The notes under the pieces are model-generated. The model was not told where the DNA came from, did not search any database, and worked only from the letters and a program-made list of their open reading frames with translations. Made by a program: the position numbers and the translations under genes. Shown here piece after piece: positions 18,064 to 26,156 of a DNA stretch of 64,000 nucleotides (within the stretch, counting starts at the first letter, position 1; the number at the start of each line of letters is the position of its first letter). This stretch comes from Bacteroidota bacterium (GTDB lineage Bacteria > Bacteroidota > Bacteroidia > Bacteroidales > DTGW01), in assembly GCA_029572965.1 (NCBI GenBank), contig JAKPQD010000288.1, forward strand, positions 1-64,000, read 5' to 3'.

Positions 18064-18711
18064 TCAGTTTTTTTTGTTTTTATTTTTATTGTGATTGTTG
18101 CGGTTTTTGTTGTTTTGTTGGTTGTTTTTGTTGTGCATTTTATTTTTTTGAGAAAGAATAGCTTTTGTTTCTGAAAGTTTTAAAGAGTCCGGGTGGATAT
18201 TTATTTTTCCTTTTGTAAGCTCTGATAAATCTTTGAAAATACTTTCATCATTAACCGATTCGCGGTTCCAGGTGAGGTATTGTTTTTTCATAATATTGGC
18301 AAGCTGTTCTATCAAGGCATCTTTCATTGCCCCTTCTTCAAAATTGGCAACACTTTTAGCTATTTGTTCAGTAATTTTGCCATAATGCTTGTATTTGATG
18401 GAGGTTTGGGGATAAGATACCTTGCGGGGTTTAGTGTTTAAAGATTCTCGAGTGGGAACAGGATAAGGCGAGTCTATATCTAATTCAAAATTGGCAATTA
18501 CGTATAAATGATCCCAAAGTTTATGTTTAAAATCAGCCACATCGCGTAATTGCGGGTTGAGATTGCCCATAATGTTGATTAATTCTTGGGCTGCTCGGTT
18601 CCGTTCATCTCTATCAGCAATATTTTTAATGTGGTCAACTAATAAATGTATATGTCTGCCATATTCTGGCAATGCTAATTTTTTTCGCGAGGTATTGTAG
18701 TCTTTTTTCAT
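18064..18711 (-). CDS. DUF4290 family protein with an Asn/Lys-rich tail
   Basis: 215 residues, matching my recollection of DUF4290, a family confined to Bacteroidota. The N-terminal 175 residues look helical (EYGRHIHLLVDHIKNI, RDERNRAAQELINIMG) with a central PYPVPTRESLNTKPRKVSY segment. The last 25 residues are almost only N, K and H, a low-complexity basic tail that may bind nucleic acid. It precedes murA in the same direction, an arrangement I believe is conserved in the phylum. Function unknown; no catalytic motif seen. The tail is encoded by an A-rich tract prone to slippage. Confidence 0.75.
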   Translation of the reverse strand: MKKDYNTSRKKLALPEYGRHIHLLVDHIKNIADRDERNRAAQELINIMGNLNPQLRDVADFKHKLWDHLYVIANFELDIDSPYPVPTRESLNTKPRKVSYPQTSIKYKHYGKITEQIAKSVANFEEGAMKDALIEQLANIMKKQYLTWNRESVNDESIFKDLSELTKGKINIHPDSLKLSETKAILSQKNKMHNKNNQQNNKNRNNHNKNKNKKN

Positions 18712-18865
18712 TCGTAAGAGTTTTTAATTTGTTCAAATCTAATTATTTAGGCTGTCAATATTTGCCATTTAATGTGAATGGATGGAACACCTGTGTTGGC
18801 AATTTTATTATTATCGTGAATATTCATTTTGTTTAGAGTGCTTTGCTATGTTGCGTTTGATAAAA

Positions 18866-19023
18866 CATGCTCGTTTTATGGTTTAAATATTAAAAAGTTA
18901 GTTAAAGCTAACTGATGCTCAAAACTTTATTTTGTCCGTATATAAAGTTTTAATTAGGTCGGATGGAACTCGCATGATGAATTTTCATCCTTGTTTGTGT
19001 TTAACGTATCATGCTCGTTTTAT
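18866..19023 (+). repeat. Copies 3 and 4 of the CATGCTCGTTTTAT word in the DUF4290-psd gap
   Basis: CATGCTCGTTTTATG occurs at about 18866 and again at about 19010, with roughly 145 bases between the copies. The 318-base gap (18712-19029) otherwise has small inverted repeats (AGTTAG and CTAACT near 18900; GGATG and CATCC at 18961-18990) and no convincing gene. The second copy ends just before the psd stop codon. Confidence 0.5.
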
Positions 19024-19029
19024 GGGCGT

Positions 19030-19725
19030 TTATGATGTAGCTTTTGCCAGTATTGTAATATTGCCTACGACCCGTTCTCCGGCTTTAACACGGATATCAG
19101 CACTTAAAGGTATAAATAAATCAACACTTGAGCCCCATATTATAAAACCGAGATCATTGCCCTGGTTAATATAATTATTTTCGTTGGCATAAGATACAAT
19201 TGCCCCACCTGTTTGTTTTAAAAATATTTCAGTGCCGGTATCTGAAATAAGGCCAACTGAGGCACTTTCTTTGTGTGACAATAGCTGGTGCCATGCTATA
19301 CGGTAATCTTCAAGCTGAAAATGACAATATTTAACTTTGCCACTAAGTGGTACCCGTAATACATGAATATCGGTTAAAGACAATGATATTTCAACCCTGA
19401 CAAATTTTTTTTTAAAGTATTCCGGTTCAACAACTTCTGTAACAGAGGTTATTCTTCCATCAACCGGGGCATAAATATATTTTTCGTCTGGTATAACTTT
19501 TCTTTCAGGGTTTCTGAAATAATAAATAAGAGAAAGGAAAGCCGCAATACTTAAAATGTAAATGATGGTCAATATTGTATTGCTTATAGAAAGGAAAAAT
19601 AAGATCCCATTTGCAATCAATAACCAACTAAGCATATTGGCAATAATGCTTTTTCCTTCAGGATGTAGCCTGAACTTTTTTTGGGCTAGTTTAGTAGTAT
19701 TTACTATCAGCTCTTTGATTGTCAT
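19030..19725 (-). CDS. psd: Phosphatidylserine decarboxylase proenzyme
   Basis: Converts phosphatidylserine to phosphatidylethanolamine at the inner membrane. 231 residues, the short (type II) form. A membrane hairpin occupies about 28-66 (ANMLSWLLIANGILFFLSI and the next helix). The catalytic histidine lies in SLTDIHVLRVPLSG, and the self-cleavage site that makes the pyruvoyl group is WGSSVDLFIP (glycine-serine-serine in place of LGST). It is the last gene of rsfS-ftsH-DUF2007-cdsA-psd, 12 bases after cdsA, so two phospholipid steps are encoded together. Archaetidylserine-type enzymes look similar, but the cdsA pairing supports PS. Confidence 0.92.
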   Translation of the reverse strand: MTIKELIVNTTKLAQKKFRLHPEGKSIIANMLSWLLIANGILFFLSISNTILTIIYILSIAAFLSLIYYFRNPERKVIPDEKYIYAPVDGRITSVTEVVEPEYFKKKFVRVEISLSLTDIHVLRVPLSGKVKYCHFQLEDYRIAWHQLLSHKESASVGLISDTGTEIFLKQTGGAIVSYANENNYINQGNDLGFIIWGSSVDLFIPLSADIRVKAGERVVGNITILAKATS

Positions 19726-19737
19726 TTATACAAAATG

Positions 19738-20550
19738 TTAAATCAATTGCAAATATATATAAAGTGCCGGGATAGCCAAAAATAAGGCATCAAATCTGTC
19801 CATTACTCCTCCGTGTCCTGGCAATATATTGCCTGAGTCTTTCACTCCGATGCTGCGTTTGAGCATGCTTTCGGACAAATCTCCCAGTGTGCCAAATATT
19901 GTCGTGATAAGAGCAAATACTAACCACTGAAATAAGGATAAATCGGTAAAAAAATGAGCTATAACAACTGCTGTAACAAAAGAAACCAGAAGTCCGCCAA
20001 TTGCCCCTTCCCATGATTTTTTGGGAGATACTCGTTCTAACAGGCGCCTTTTGCCAAATTGTTTGCCTATAAGGTAGGCAAAGGTGTCATAAGTCCAGAT
20101 AAGAATAAAATAGCCAAGTACAAGATGCGAATTAAACTGGTAAATGTTGTCCCTGTATGCAATGGGCCATAAAAGGCATACAGGCAGGCCAATATAAATA
20201 ATACCAAGCACAGTTGCTGCAATGTTTTCAAAAGGTTTATCGTTTACCCTGAATAACTCGCTGATAACTATGTATAAAAAGCTGGGAATTACCAGTAGAT
20301 ACCATTCTGAAGAAATAAGGCCTGCCGAGATAAAGAATGACAAAAGAAACAAGATGCCTGTAATAACGATACCAGACCATCGTTGGGGTTTAATATTAAC
20401 AACAAAGAACATGCCGTAAAATTCCCATAATGCCCCGATGATTAAAAGTAAAAAGAATGCCAGAAAAGAAATGGAACCTCCAAGAATGCATAAAAGCATT
20501 ACAGCAACAAGGATGCCCCCGGATATTGTACGTTTCCCAATTTCGCTCAC
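19738..20550 (-). CDS. cdsA: Phosphatidate cytidylyltransferase (CDP-diacylglycerol synthase)
   Basis: 270-residue multi-pass membrane enzyme making CDP-diacylglycerol from phosphatidate and CTP. About seven or eight hydrophobic helices are visible. The family signature near the C terminus is complete: GDLSESMLKRSIGVKDSG followed by PGHGGVMDRFDALF, with the metal-binding aspartates. SPKKSWEGAIGG is also typical. It starts at GTG; the GTGA overlaps the TGA of the DUF2007 gene upstream by four bases, so translation is probably coupled. Product feeds the psd branch encoded next. Confidence 0.95.
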   Translation of the reverse strand: MSEIGKRTISGGILVAVMLLCILGGSISFLAFFLLLIIGALWEFYGMFFVVNIKPQRWSGIVITGILFLLSFFISAGLISSEWYLLVIPSFLYIVISELFRVNDKPFENIAATVLGIIYIGLPVCLLWPIAYRDNIYQFNSHLVLGYFILIWTYDTFAYLIGKQFGKRRLLERVSPKKSWEGAIGGLLVSFVTAVVIAHFFTDLSLFQWLVFALITTIFGTLGDLSESMLKRSIGVKDSGNILPGHGGVMDRFDALFLAIPALYIYLQLI

Positions 20551-20753
20551 AGTGCAGATTTTTTAATTATTTGTAACGCTTTTTCAGTGTTTTCTTCTTT
20601 TACATATACTTCGATATTGCCAAAAGCCTGGTATGATGAGTCGCGCTTGTTTATCTTAACAGCCTTAATGGTATTTTCATCAAGTAGTTCGATAACAATA
20701 TCTGCTTGATAATCTTTATCTGTTTTGTATATTTTAACCCATCCTTGTTCCAT
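20547..20753 (-). CDS. DUF2007 / putative signal-transducing protein
   Basis: 68 residues: [20 protein letters not shown], then LLDENTIKAVKINKRDSSY and EVYVKEENTEKALQII. The ferredoxin-like pattern of alternating strand and helix matches DUF2007, often annotated as a putative signal-transducing protein but without a proven role. Its ATG overlaps the ftsH stop in TAATG, and its own stop overlaps the cdsA start, so it is embedded in the ftsH-cdsA operon and translated with it. A role in membrane-protein quality control or lipid supply is only suggested by location. Confidence 0.8.
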   Translation of the reverse strand: MEQGWVKIYKTDKDYQADIVIELLDENTIKAVKINKRDSSYQAFGNIEVYVKEENTEKALQIIKKSAL

Positions 20754-22819
20754 TATGCTTGTTGGTCTTTATTTTCGGTTGGTTCGGGTTTGTTACCTTC
20801 TTTTGTTTCATTCTCTGTTTTACCATTTTTGATAAGAAGCTGATGTTCTTCCGGAATTCCACCTTTTCGTGGGCCAAAGATATTTTCTAAATCATCACTA
20901 AACAACACTTCTTTGTCAAGTAATATCTGTGCAAGCTGGTTTAGGCCCTCACGGTTTTCAGTCAAAATCTGTTTAGCGCGTTGATATTGCTCTTCTACAA
21001 TGTTTTTAGCTTCTATATCAATAAGTTCGGCTGTTTTTTCGCTATATGGTTTTCCAAAAGTAAATTCGCTCTGTCCTGATGAATCGTAAAAACTTAAATT
21101 GCCAATCTTTGGGCTCATCCCAAAGTATGAGACCATGGCATACGATTGTTTGGTAACTCGTTCGAGGTCGTTAAGGGCACCTGTCGAAACTTTTCCAAAT
21201 ACTATATCTTCTGATGCTCTGCCGCCTAAAGCTGAGCACATTTCATCCAAAAGTTGTTCACGGGTAGTGATTTGTCTTTCTTCTGGCAGATACCAGGCTG
21301 CACCTAAGGCCCTGCCTCGAGGGATAATAGTAACTTTCACCAACGGATTGGCATGTTCGAGCAACCAACTGACAGTTGCATGGCCAGCTTCGTGAAATGC
21401 GATGGTTTTCTTTTCCAACTTAGAAACTATTTTGTTGCGTTTCTCAAGTCCGCCTATGATGCGGTCTATAGCATCAAGGAAATCCTGTTTTTCAACGGCT
21501 TTTTTATCTTTTCGGGCAGCAACAAGTGCAGCTTCGTTACATACATTGGAAATATCTGCTCCGGAGAAGCCTGGTGTTTGTTTTGCAAAAAAATCAATGT
21601 CAATATCATCTGCTAATTTGAGGGGTTTCATGTGTACTTTAAATATTTCCAGGCGTTCTTTCAAATCAGGCAGTTCAACGTGTATCTGTCTGTCAAAACG
21701 TCCTGCGCGCAGCAATGCACGGTCAAGCACATCGGCACGGTTAGTAGCAGCAAGGATAATAACACCTGTGTTTGGGGCAAAACCATCCATCTCGGTAAGC
21801 AACTGGTTGAGCGTATTTTCACGTTCGTCATTAGCGGCAAAACCTCCACTTCTGCCTCTGGCACGACCTACAGCATCAATTTCGTCAATGAAAACAATGC
21901 ATGGAGCTTTTGCTTTTGCTTGTGCAAAAAGGTCACGAACGCGTGATGCTCCTACACCGACAAACATCTCTACAAAGTCAGATCCCGACATGGAGAAAAA
22001 TGGTACATTTGCTTCTCCTGCAATAGCTTTTGCAAGCAAAGTTTTACCTGTCCCCGGAGGGCCTACAAGCAACGCACCGCGTGGGATTTTCCCCCCGAGT
22101 TCGGTATATTTCTTAGGGTTCTTTAGAAAGTCAACAATTTCTTTGAGCTCTACTTTAGCTTCTTCCAACCCTGCAACATCATTAAAGTTGATTTGAATGC
22201 TGGCTTCTTTGTCGAAGATTTTTGCTTTCGACTTGCCAACATTAAATATGTTGGCTCCTCCTGGCCCAGCTCCGGTGCCTCCGGTCATTCTTTTGTACAA
22301 AAATCCCCAAAGGGCAATGAGGATAACTATGGGCAATACAAAGCTGATAAGAATTTCAAAAAGATAATTTTTTTCGGTTTTGCTCGAAGCGTAAATTTTT
22401 TCATTGTCAGGGAAGTCTGCCTGAAATTCTTTCAAACTGTTTTCAAAAGAAGCCTGGTCGCCAATTTGCATCTCAAAGTGCGGGCCTTCTTTGGGGATTT
22501 TTGAAAAATTTCGGCCTACTATTTTTTGATATTTGTCTAATCTGTCTTTTTTTAGTGTAATGCGTGCTGTTTCTTTGTTGATTATTTCGATTTTGTCCAC
22601 GTCTTTAGCAGTTATCATAGTTTTGAAATCTTTCATAAAGATTTCTTGCGGGCCCGAGCTGCTAATAAAAAACTGGATACCTATAAATGCTGCTGCAATT
22701 AAACCATAAACCCCAAAAGGGTTAATTTTAGGTTTGGGAAGATTTTCGCCACCTAAGCCTTGTTTTTTTTCTTTTTTAGGCTTCTCTTGTTGCTTATCTT
22801 TGTTTTTTGCGTTGTTCAT
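20753..22819 (-). CDS. ftsH: ATP-dependent zinc metalloprotease FtsH
   Basis: 688-residue inner-membrane AAA+ protease that removes misassembled membrane proteins. Order: basic N-terminal extension, transmembrane helix 1 (about 35-55), a periplasmic segment, helix 2 (about 152-172), AAA domain with Walker [10 protein letters not shown], Walker [12 protein letters not shown] and the second region of homology ([22 protein letters not shown]), then the zinc site [27 protein letters not shown] is the pore-loop region. The start overlaps the rsfS stop (ATGA). The C-terminal tail is rich in E, K, N and Q. Bacteroidota FtsH often carries a similar long N-terminal tail. Confidence 0.97.
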   Translation of the reverse strand: MNNAKNKDKQQEKPKKEKKQGLGGENLPKPKINPFGVYGLIAAAFIGIQFFISSSGPQEIFMKDFKTMITAKDVDKIEIINKETARITLKKDRLDKYQKIVGRNFSKIPKEGPHFEMQIGDQASFENSLKEFQADFPDNEKIYASSKTEKNYLFEILISFVLPIVILIALWGFLYKRMTGGTGAGPGGANIFNVGKSKAKIFDKEASIQINFNDVAGLEEAKVELKEIVDFLKNPKKYTELGGKIPRGALLVGPPGTGKTLLAKAIAGEANVPFFSMSGSDFVEMFVGVGASRVRDLFAQAKAKAPCIVFIDEIDAVGRARGRSGGFAANDERENTLNQLLTEMDGFAPNTGVIILAATNRADVLDRALLRAGRFDRQIHVELPDLKERLEIFKVHMKPLKLADDIDIDFFAKQTPGFSGADISNVCNEAALVAARKDKKAVEKQDFLDAIDRIIGGLEKRNKIVSKLEKKTIAFHEAGHATVSWLLEHANPLVKVTIIPRGRALGAAWYLPEERQITTREQLLDEMCSALGGRASEDIVFGKVSTGALNDLERVTKQSYAMVSYFGMSPKIGNLSFYDSSGQSEFTFGKPYSEKTAELIDIEAKNIVEEQYQRAKQILTENREGLNQLAQILLDKEVLFSDDLENIFGPRKGGIPEEHQLLIKNGKTENETKEGNKPEPTENKDQQA

Positions 22820-23211
22820 GCCGTTACTTTTACTGGTTCTTTAATTTTTTCAATTTTTCCATCAGCCCAAAGGTCTTCTAACTTATAAAAGTTCCGGTAT
22901 TCTTGTTGAAATACATGAACTATTACATTGTAAAAATCTAATAGGACCCAAAGACCATTTTCTTTTCCTTCAACATGGTGAGGATATACTTTGTTTTGTT
23001 CCCACAAAGTTTTTTCAATATTTTCTGCTATAGCATTGACATGGGTGGTAGAATCTGCCTGACAAATAATAAAGAAATCGCATATTGCATTTCCAGTTTT
23101 TTGAAGGTCTATCTTAACAATCTCTTTGCCTTTTATTTCCTGGATTGCATCGATAATAGCATTTGCCAATTCTTGGTCAGTAATGTTTTTTTCAGCTTTT
23201 TTTCTGTTCAT
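22816..23211 (-). CDS. rsfS: Ribosome silencing factor RsfS
   Basis: 131 residues of the Iojap/RsfS family, which binds uL14 and blocks subunit joining in starvation. Characteristic blocks are CDFFIICQADSTTHVNAI and GLWVLLDFYNVIVHVF, followed by YRNFYKLEDLWADG. It is the first gene of the leftward operon with ftsH, overlapping it by four bases. A -7-like box (CAAAAATA on the + strand at 23226-23233, TATTTTTG on the coding strand) lies 15 bases upstream of its start. Confidence 0.95.
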   Translation of the reverse strand: MNRKKAEKNITDQELANAIIDAIQEIKGKEIVKIDLQKTGNAICDFFIICQADSTTHVNAIAENIEKTLWEQNKVYPHHVEGKENGLWVLLDFYNVIVHVFQQEYRNFYKLEDLWADGKIEKIKEPVKVTA

Positions 23212-23455
23212 TTAAAAAATTTTGGCAAAAATAGCTTTTTTTCCATTCTTATACTTTGCCTTAGCTTGCATATTTTCAAATTTAGGTGCTGGTATTTATT
23301 AAAAAATGTTACTAAGTTAAAGTCGGTTCGACATGGGAAAAATGCTTATGTGTTTGATATTTTCAAGCATTGCAAATTTTTGCTTTGAAGCAAAAGTTTC
23401 AAAAACTGAAGGTTGTCGTATTTTGGCTAAAAAAGGTTTTATCGATGGCTCCGGG

Positions 23456-23504
23456 CAGCAGCTCGCTTTGCTCAGGCCGTTGTCCGGAGCAAAGCGAGCT
23501 GCTG
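23456..23504. repeat. Perfect 18-bp inverted repeat with a 13-base loop
   Basis: CAGCAGCTCGCTTTGCTC at 23456-23473 is exactly complementary to 23487-23504, and the loop also contains CCGG-type pairing potential. It is GC-rich in an AT-rich gap, so it stands out. There is no T-tract, so it is probably not a terminator. It lies just upstream of a 33-bp word repeated near 57.2 kb. Confidence 0.85.
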
Positions 23505-23518
23505 TTCAATATTTTCCA

Positions 23519-23551
23519 AATAATAATTGACGATGTTATTCTTATATCGAA
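23519..23551 (+). repeat. 33-bp dispersed repeat, copy A
   Basis: The segment ending TTATTCTTATATCGAA matches 57192-57224 at 31 of 33 positions, with weaker similarity continuing about 20 bases upstream. Both copies follow a strong hairpin. Nothing coding is evident. Confidence 0.75.
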
Positions 23552-23631
23552 ATCACTTTAAAATATTTAGAAAAACAAGAGGGTGTGTTCTATGTTGTAA
23601 AACAAACCACTGGTCAAAATAGTTGCTTTTT

Positions 23632-23690
23632 TTTAAACGGCGGCCATCCGGGGACCCTAAAATGTCCCATAAGGGTGGCCGCTGTTTAAA
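23632..23690. terminator. Long compound hairpin (terminator-like)
   Basis: AAACGGCGGCCATCC on the left pairs with GGGTGGCCGCTGTTT on the right, with an inner GGGGAC and GTCCC stem. A T-run precedes it and an A-run follows, so it could stop transcription in either direction. The GCGGCCA core resembles the hairpin at 37825-37856. Confidence 0.6.
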
Positions 23691-23782
23691 AATTAAATAG
23701 CTTAATTCCTTATAATTTAACCTATAAACCAATCTTCTATTAGCGATCTTTTGTCGCAAGTTCTCTTATCATATTTTATAGG

Positions 23783-23845
23783 AGCAGGAAGCAAACTAAA
23801 AATAGCAGTCAATTGCTGCATACACCCTCTAGCGTTTTTCCTGCT
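23783..23845 (-). other. Nested inverted repeat next to the IS110 remnant
   Basis: AGCAGGAA (23783-23790) pairs with TTCCTGCT (23838-23845), and an inner GCAG...CTGC pair lies around 23804-23819. On the minus strand it begins about 18 bases after the transposase stop. IS1111-type elements carry their guide RNA downstream of the transposase, so this could be a remnant of such an RNA; that is speculation. Confidence 0.3.
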
Positions 23846-23862
23846 TCAAATAAATTTACAGG

Positions 23863-24334
23863 TTACTGTAATATTCCTAATTGATATTTTTCTTTTTTTA
23901 TAAGTACATGCCTTATCCTACTTAAAAGCCTTTTTGCAATCTTTACTATTGCTTTATTGGCCTCCATTCTTGGTAGAAGTTCTTTATAACATTGCAACAA
24001 TGCAGGGTCTTTTCTTACAGCAACCCAAGCGCATTCTACCAGTATTGACTTTAAAAATTTGGTTTCCTCTTCTTGTTATATGCCCAACTCTTTCGTTGTC
24101 GCCACTGCTATGACAATTGGGTATTAAGCCAAAAAAGCTACAAAGCTCGTCAAACCTTTCAAAACGTTTTATATCTCCAATTTCGGTCAAAAATATCATT
24201 GCCGAGGTTATGCCAATAGACGGCACAGAAAGCAATAAACTTATATTGTCTTTATATCGTTCTGTTTGTGACAACTGTTTTATTTGCTTATCAAGGTTAA
24301 TTTTCTTTTGACCAAAGCTTGACTTTACAAACAT
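23863..24334 (-). pseudogene. IS110-family transposase remnant, 5'-truncated and frameshifted
   Basis: The C-terminal Transposase_20 domain is recognisable: LLSVPSIGITSAMIFLTEIG, RFERFDELCSFFGLIPNCHS, and SSGDN with the catalytic serine, then RVGHITRRGNQIF. At the T-run around 24057 the frame breaks; in the next frame it continues SILVECAWVAVRKDPALLQC and MEANKAIVKIAKRLLSRIRH up to a TAA at 23863-23865. One base missing from the run explains this. The N-terminal DEDD (RuvC-like) domain of about 200 residues is absent; upstream there is only a 60-base gap before the deacetylase gene. The element cannot move by itself. Target-site and end sequences were not identified. Confidence 0.85.
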
Positions 24335-24395
24335 ATGAACTAAAAAGAAATATTAACCGCAAAGTTCACGAAGAAAGAATAAATGGGGTATTTTA

Positions 24396-25007
24396 TTAAA
24401 ATGTGTCAATTTTTTTAAAAGAATAGCCCTTTAATTTATCAAGCATAATAGGCAATGCAGAAACCAGAATATCCTTTGTTCTTTCTGTATCATGCAAAAC
24501 TATTATTGAACCATTTCGCACATTATTACAAACATTAGCAACAACAGTGTCTACAGATATTTCTTTTTTAAAATCGTAAGCCATAACATCCCAAAGAACA
24601 AGCTTATACCGTTTTATTAACCATAAGTACTGGCTTAAAGTCATGCGTCCATACGGAGGGCGCACTAAATCTGATGAAATAAGCCTGTTACACTGCTCAA
24701 TGTTTTCTGCAAAAGCACTTTTAGTAATTGAAATGCCTGAAATATGCAAATATCCATGAATACCTACAGCATGGCCTTGTTCTACAATACTTTTAAACAG
24801 CCCGGGATGAGCTTCGACTTGTTTTCCGAGACAAAAGAATGTAGCCTTAGCATTATAAGCTGCCAAAATTTTAAGCACCTGAGAAGTAACTTCCGGAGTT
24901 GGCCCATCATCAAAAGTAAGGAATAACGATAGTTCTGAACACTTTATTTTTTTTACCGCAGAAGGGTAAAGGAATGTAAATAAACCATTAGTGATTTTAT
25001 CCAGCAT
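24396..25007 (-). CDS. Polysaccharide deacetylase (NodB homology domain, CE4)
   Basis: 203 residues from ATG at 25007; a longer reading to 25091 would overlap the glycosyltransferase by 68 bases and adds non-family residues. The NodB motifs are all present: FLTFDDGPTP (catalytic aspartate and metal aspartate), HGYLH (metal histidines), RPPYGRMT, LWDVMAYDF and IIVLHDTERT. Such enzymes remove N- or O-acetyl groups from peptidoglycan or surface polysaccharide. No signal peptide is obvious, only a weak N-terminal hydrophobic stretch. It is 16 bases after a glycosyltransferase gene, suggesting a joint role in a cell-surface glycan. Confidence 0.88.
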   Translation of the reverse strand: MLDKITNGLFTFLYPSAVKKIKCSELSLFLTFDDGPTPEVTSQVLKILAAYNAKATFFCLGKQVEAHPGLFKSIVEQGHAVGIHGYLHISGISITKSAFAENIEQCNRLISSDLVRPPYGRMTLSQYLWLIKRYKLVLWDVMAYDFKKEISVDTVVANVCNNVRNGSIIVLHDTERTKDILVSALPIMLDKLKGYSFKKIDTF

Positions 25008-25023
25008 CAATTGGATTTGGCAG

Positions 25024-26139
25024 TTACAAAATCTTTTCGTAAGTACGCATAATGTTTCCGGCAATATTTTCCAGACGAAACTGTTGCACATGGTTGTACC
25101 CTTCTGATATCATAGATATACGAAGTGCATTATTATTCAATACCGATTTTATAGCCTCCCCAATTTCGTCAATATTGTAAGGGTCAATATAAATGCTTGA
25201 TTTACCGCCAGCCTCAGCAAAACACCCTCCTTTACTGGTAATTACAGGAACTTTTGAACAAAGCGCTTCTACAATGGGGATTCCAAAACCTTCAAAAAGC
25301 GAAGGATAGATAAACAGCTCTGCCATCTGATAAAATGCTGGCAAATCATCAATTGGCACATCGTGCAAAAAGTAGATATTGTTTAAATTATGCTCTTCAA
25401 TATAATTGCGTATTTCGTCAAGATAATCCGTTGGACGGCCAACAACAACAAGAGGGTAAAAAATTTTATGCTGGTGCATGGCCTTGATTACAGCCAATAT
25501 ATTCTTCCTTTTTTCAATAGTACCTACTGAAAGGATAAACTTTTCAGGAATTAAGTATTTCGAAGCTGTTCCCTGTTTATCCGCTTCAGAAACAATCTGC
25601 CAAAACTGAGGGTTACAACCCTGGTAAACTACATCAACCTTTTTTTCATCAATAGAAAAAAATTCAAACAAATCGTTCGCCGTTTGCCGGCTTACAGCAA
25701 TAACCCTGTTGGCAGACTGCGCTGCATAACGAAATTTCTTTTCGTAGTTCTTGCGGTCGTAATATCCATAAAGCTTTGGATAACGCAAAAAAATCAAATC
25801 ATGGATTGTCACTACTGTTTTCACTGGGTATTGATGGATATTCATCGGCAACTCATTGCTCAACCCGTGATAAAGGTCAATTTTTTCTTTAACCAACTGT
25901 CCTGACAAACCATAAGCCCTCCACAAATGAGAAAATGTCCTATAATAAAAAGTCTGAGGGTAAGAAACCGTTAAATTGTCAGTCTTTTCAAATATTTTAC
26001 CTTTTGAAGGCCTAGGAGAATAAAGGATATACTCATTGGTTGGGAAAAAATCGGACAAAATGGATATAGTTTCCCTGCTGTAGGTCCCTAACCCACTTTT
26101 GTTGAAAAATGCCCGCTTTGCATCAAAACCAATGCGCAT
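25024..26139 (-). CDS. Glycosyltransferase family 4
   Basis: 371 residues from ATG at 26139 (MRIGFDAKRAFFNKSGLGTY), preceded by an AAGGA ribosome site; the open frame extends to 26343, but that part is antisense-like shadow of dapL and is dropped. It is a GT-B fold enzyme with a glycine loop SGLGTYSRE in the N-terminal domain, an acceptor side with HDLIFLRYPKLY, and the nucleotide-sugar side with SVGTIEKRKNI and FEGFGIPIVEALCSKVPVIT (the conserved E-x7-E). Donor is likely a UDP- or GDP-sugar. It lies between dapL and the deacetylase, all leftward. Confidence 0.88.
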   Translation of the reverse strand: MRIGFDAKRAFFNKSGLGTYSRETISILSDFFPTNEYILYSPRPSKGKIFEKTDNLTVSYPQTFYYRTFSHLWRAYGLSGQLVKEKIDLYHGLSNELPMNIHQYPVKTVVTIHDLIFLRYPKLYGYYDRKNYEKKFRYAAQSANRVIAVSRQTANDLFEFFSIDEKKVDVVYQGCNPQFWQIVSEADKQGTASKYLIPEKFILSVGTIEKRKNILAVIKAMHQHKIFYPLVVVGRPTDYLDEIRNYIEEHNLNNIYFLHDVPIDDLPAFYQMAELFIYPSLFEGFGIPIVEALCSKVPVITSKGGCFAEAGGKSSIYIDPYNIDEIGEAIKSVLNNNALRISMISEGYNHVQQFRLENIAGNIMRTYEKIL

Positions 26140-26156
26140 ATCCTTATAAATATCGA

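Noticed and set aside
18932-19174. 80-codon plus-strand frame overlapping the psd end
   Set aside because: Most of it is antisense to psd; the unique part only spans the CATGCTCG repeat.
21402-22196. 264-codon open frame on the plus strand inside ftsH
   Set aside because: It is an antisense shadow of a strongly coding gene, serine/alanine-rich and without family features.
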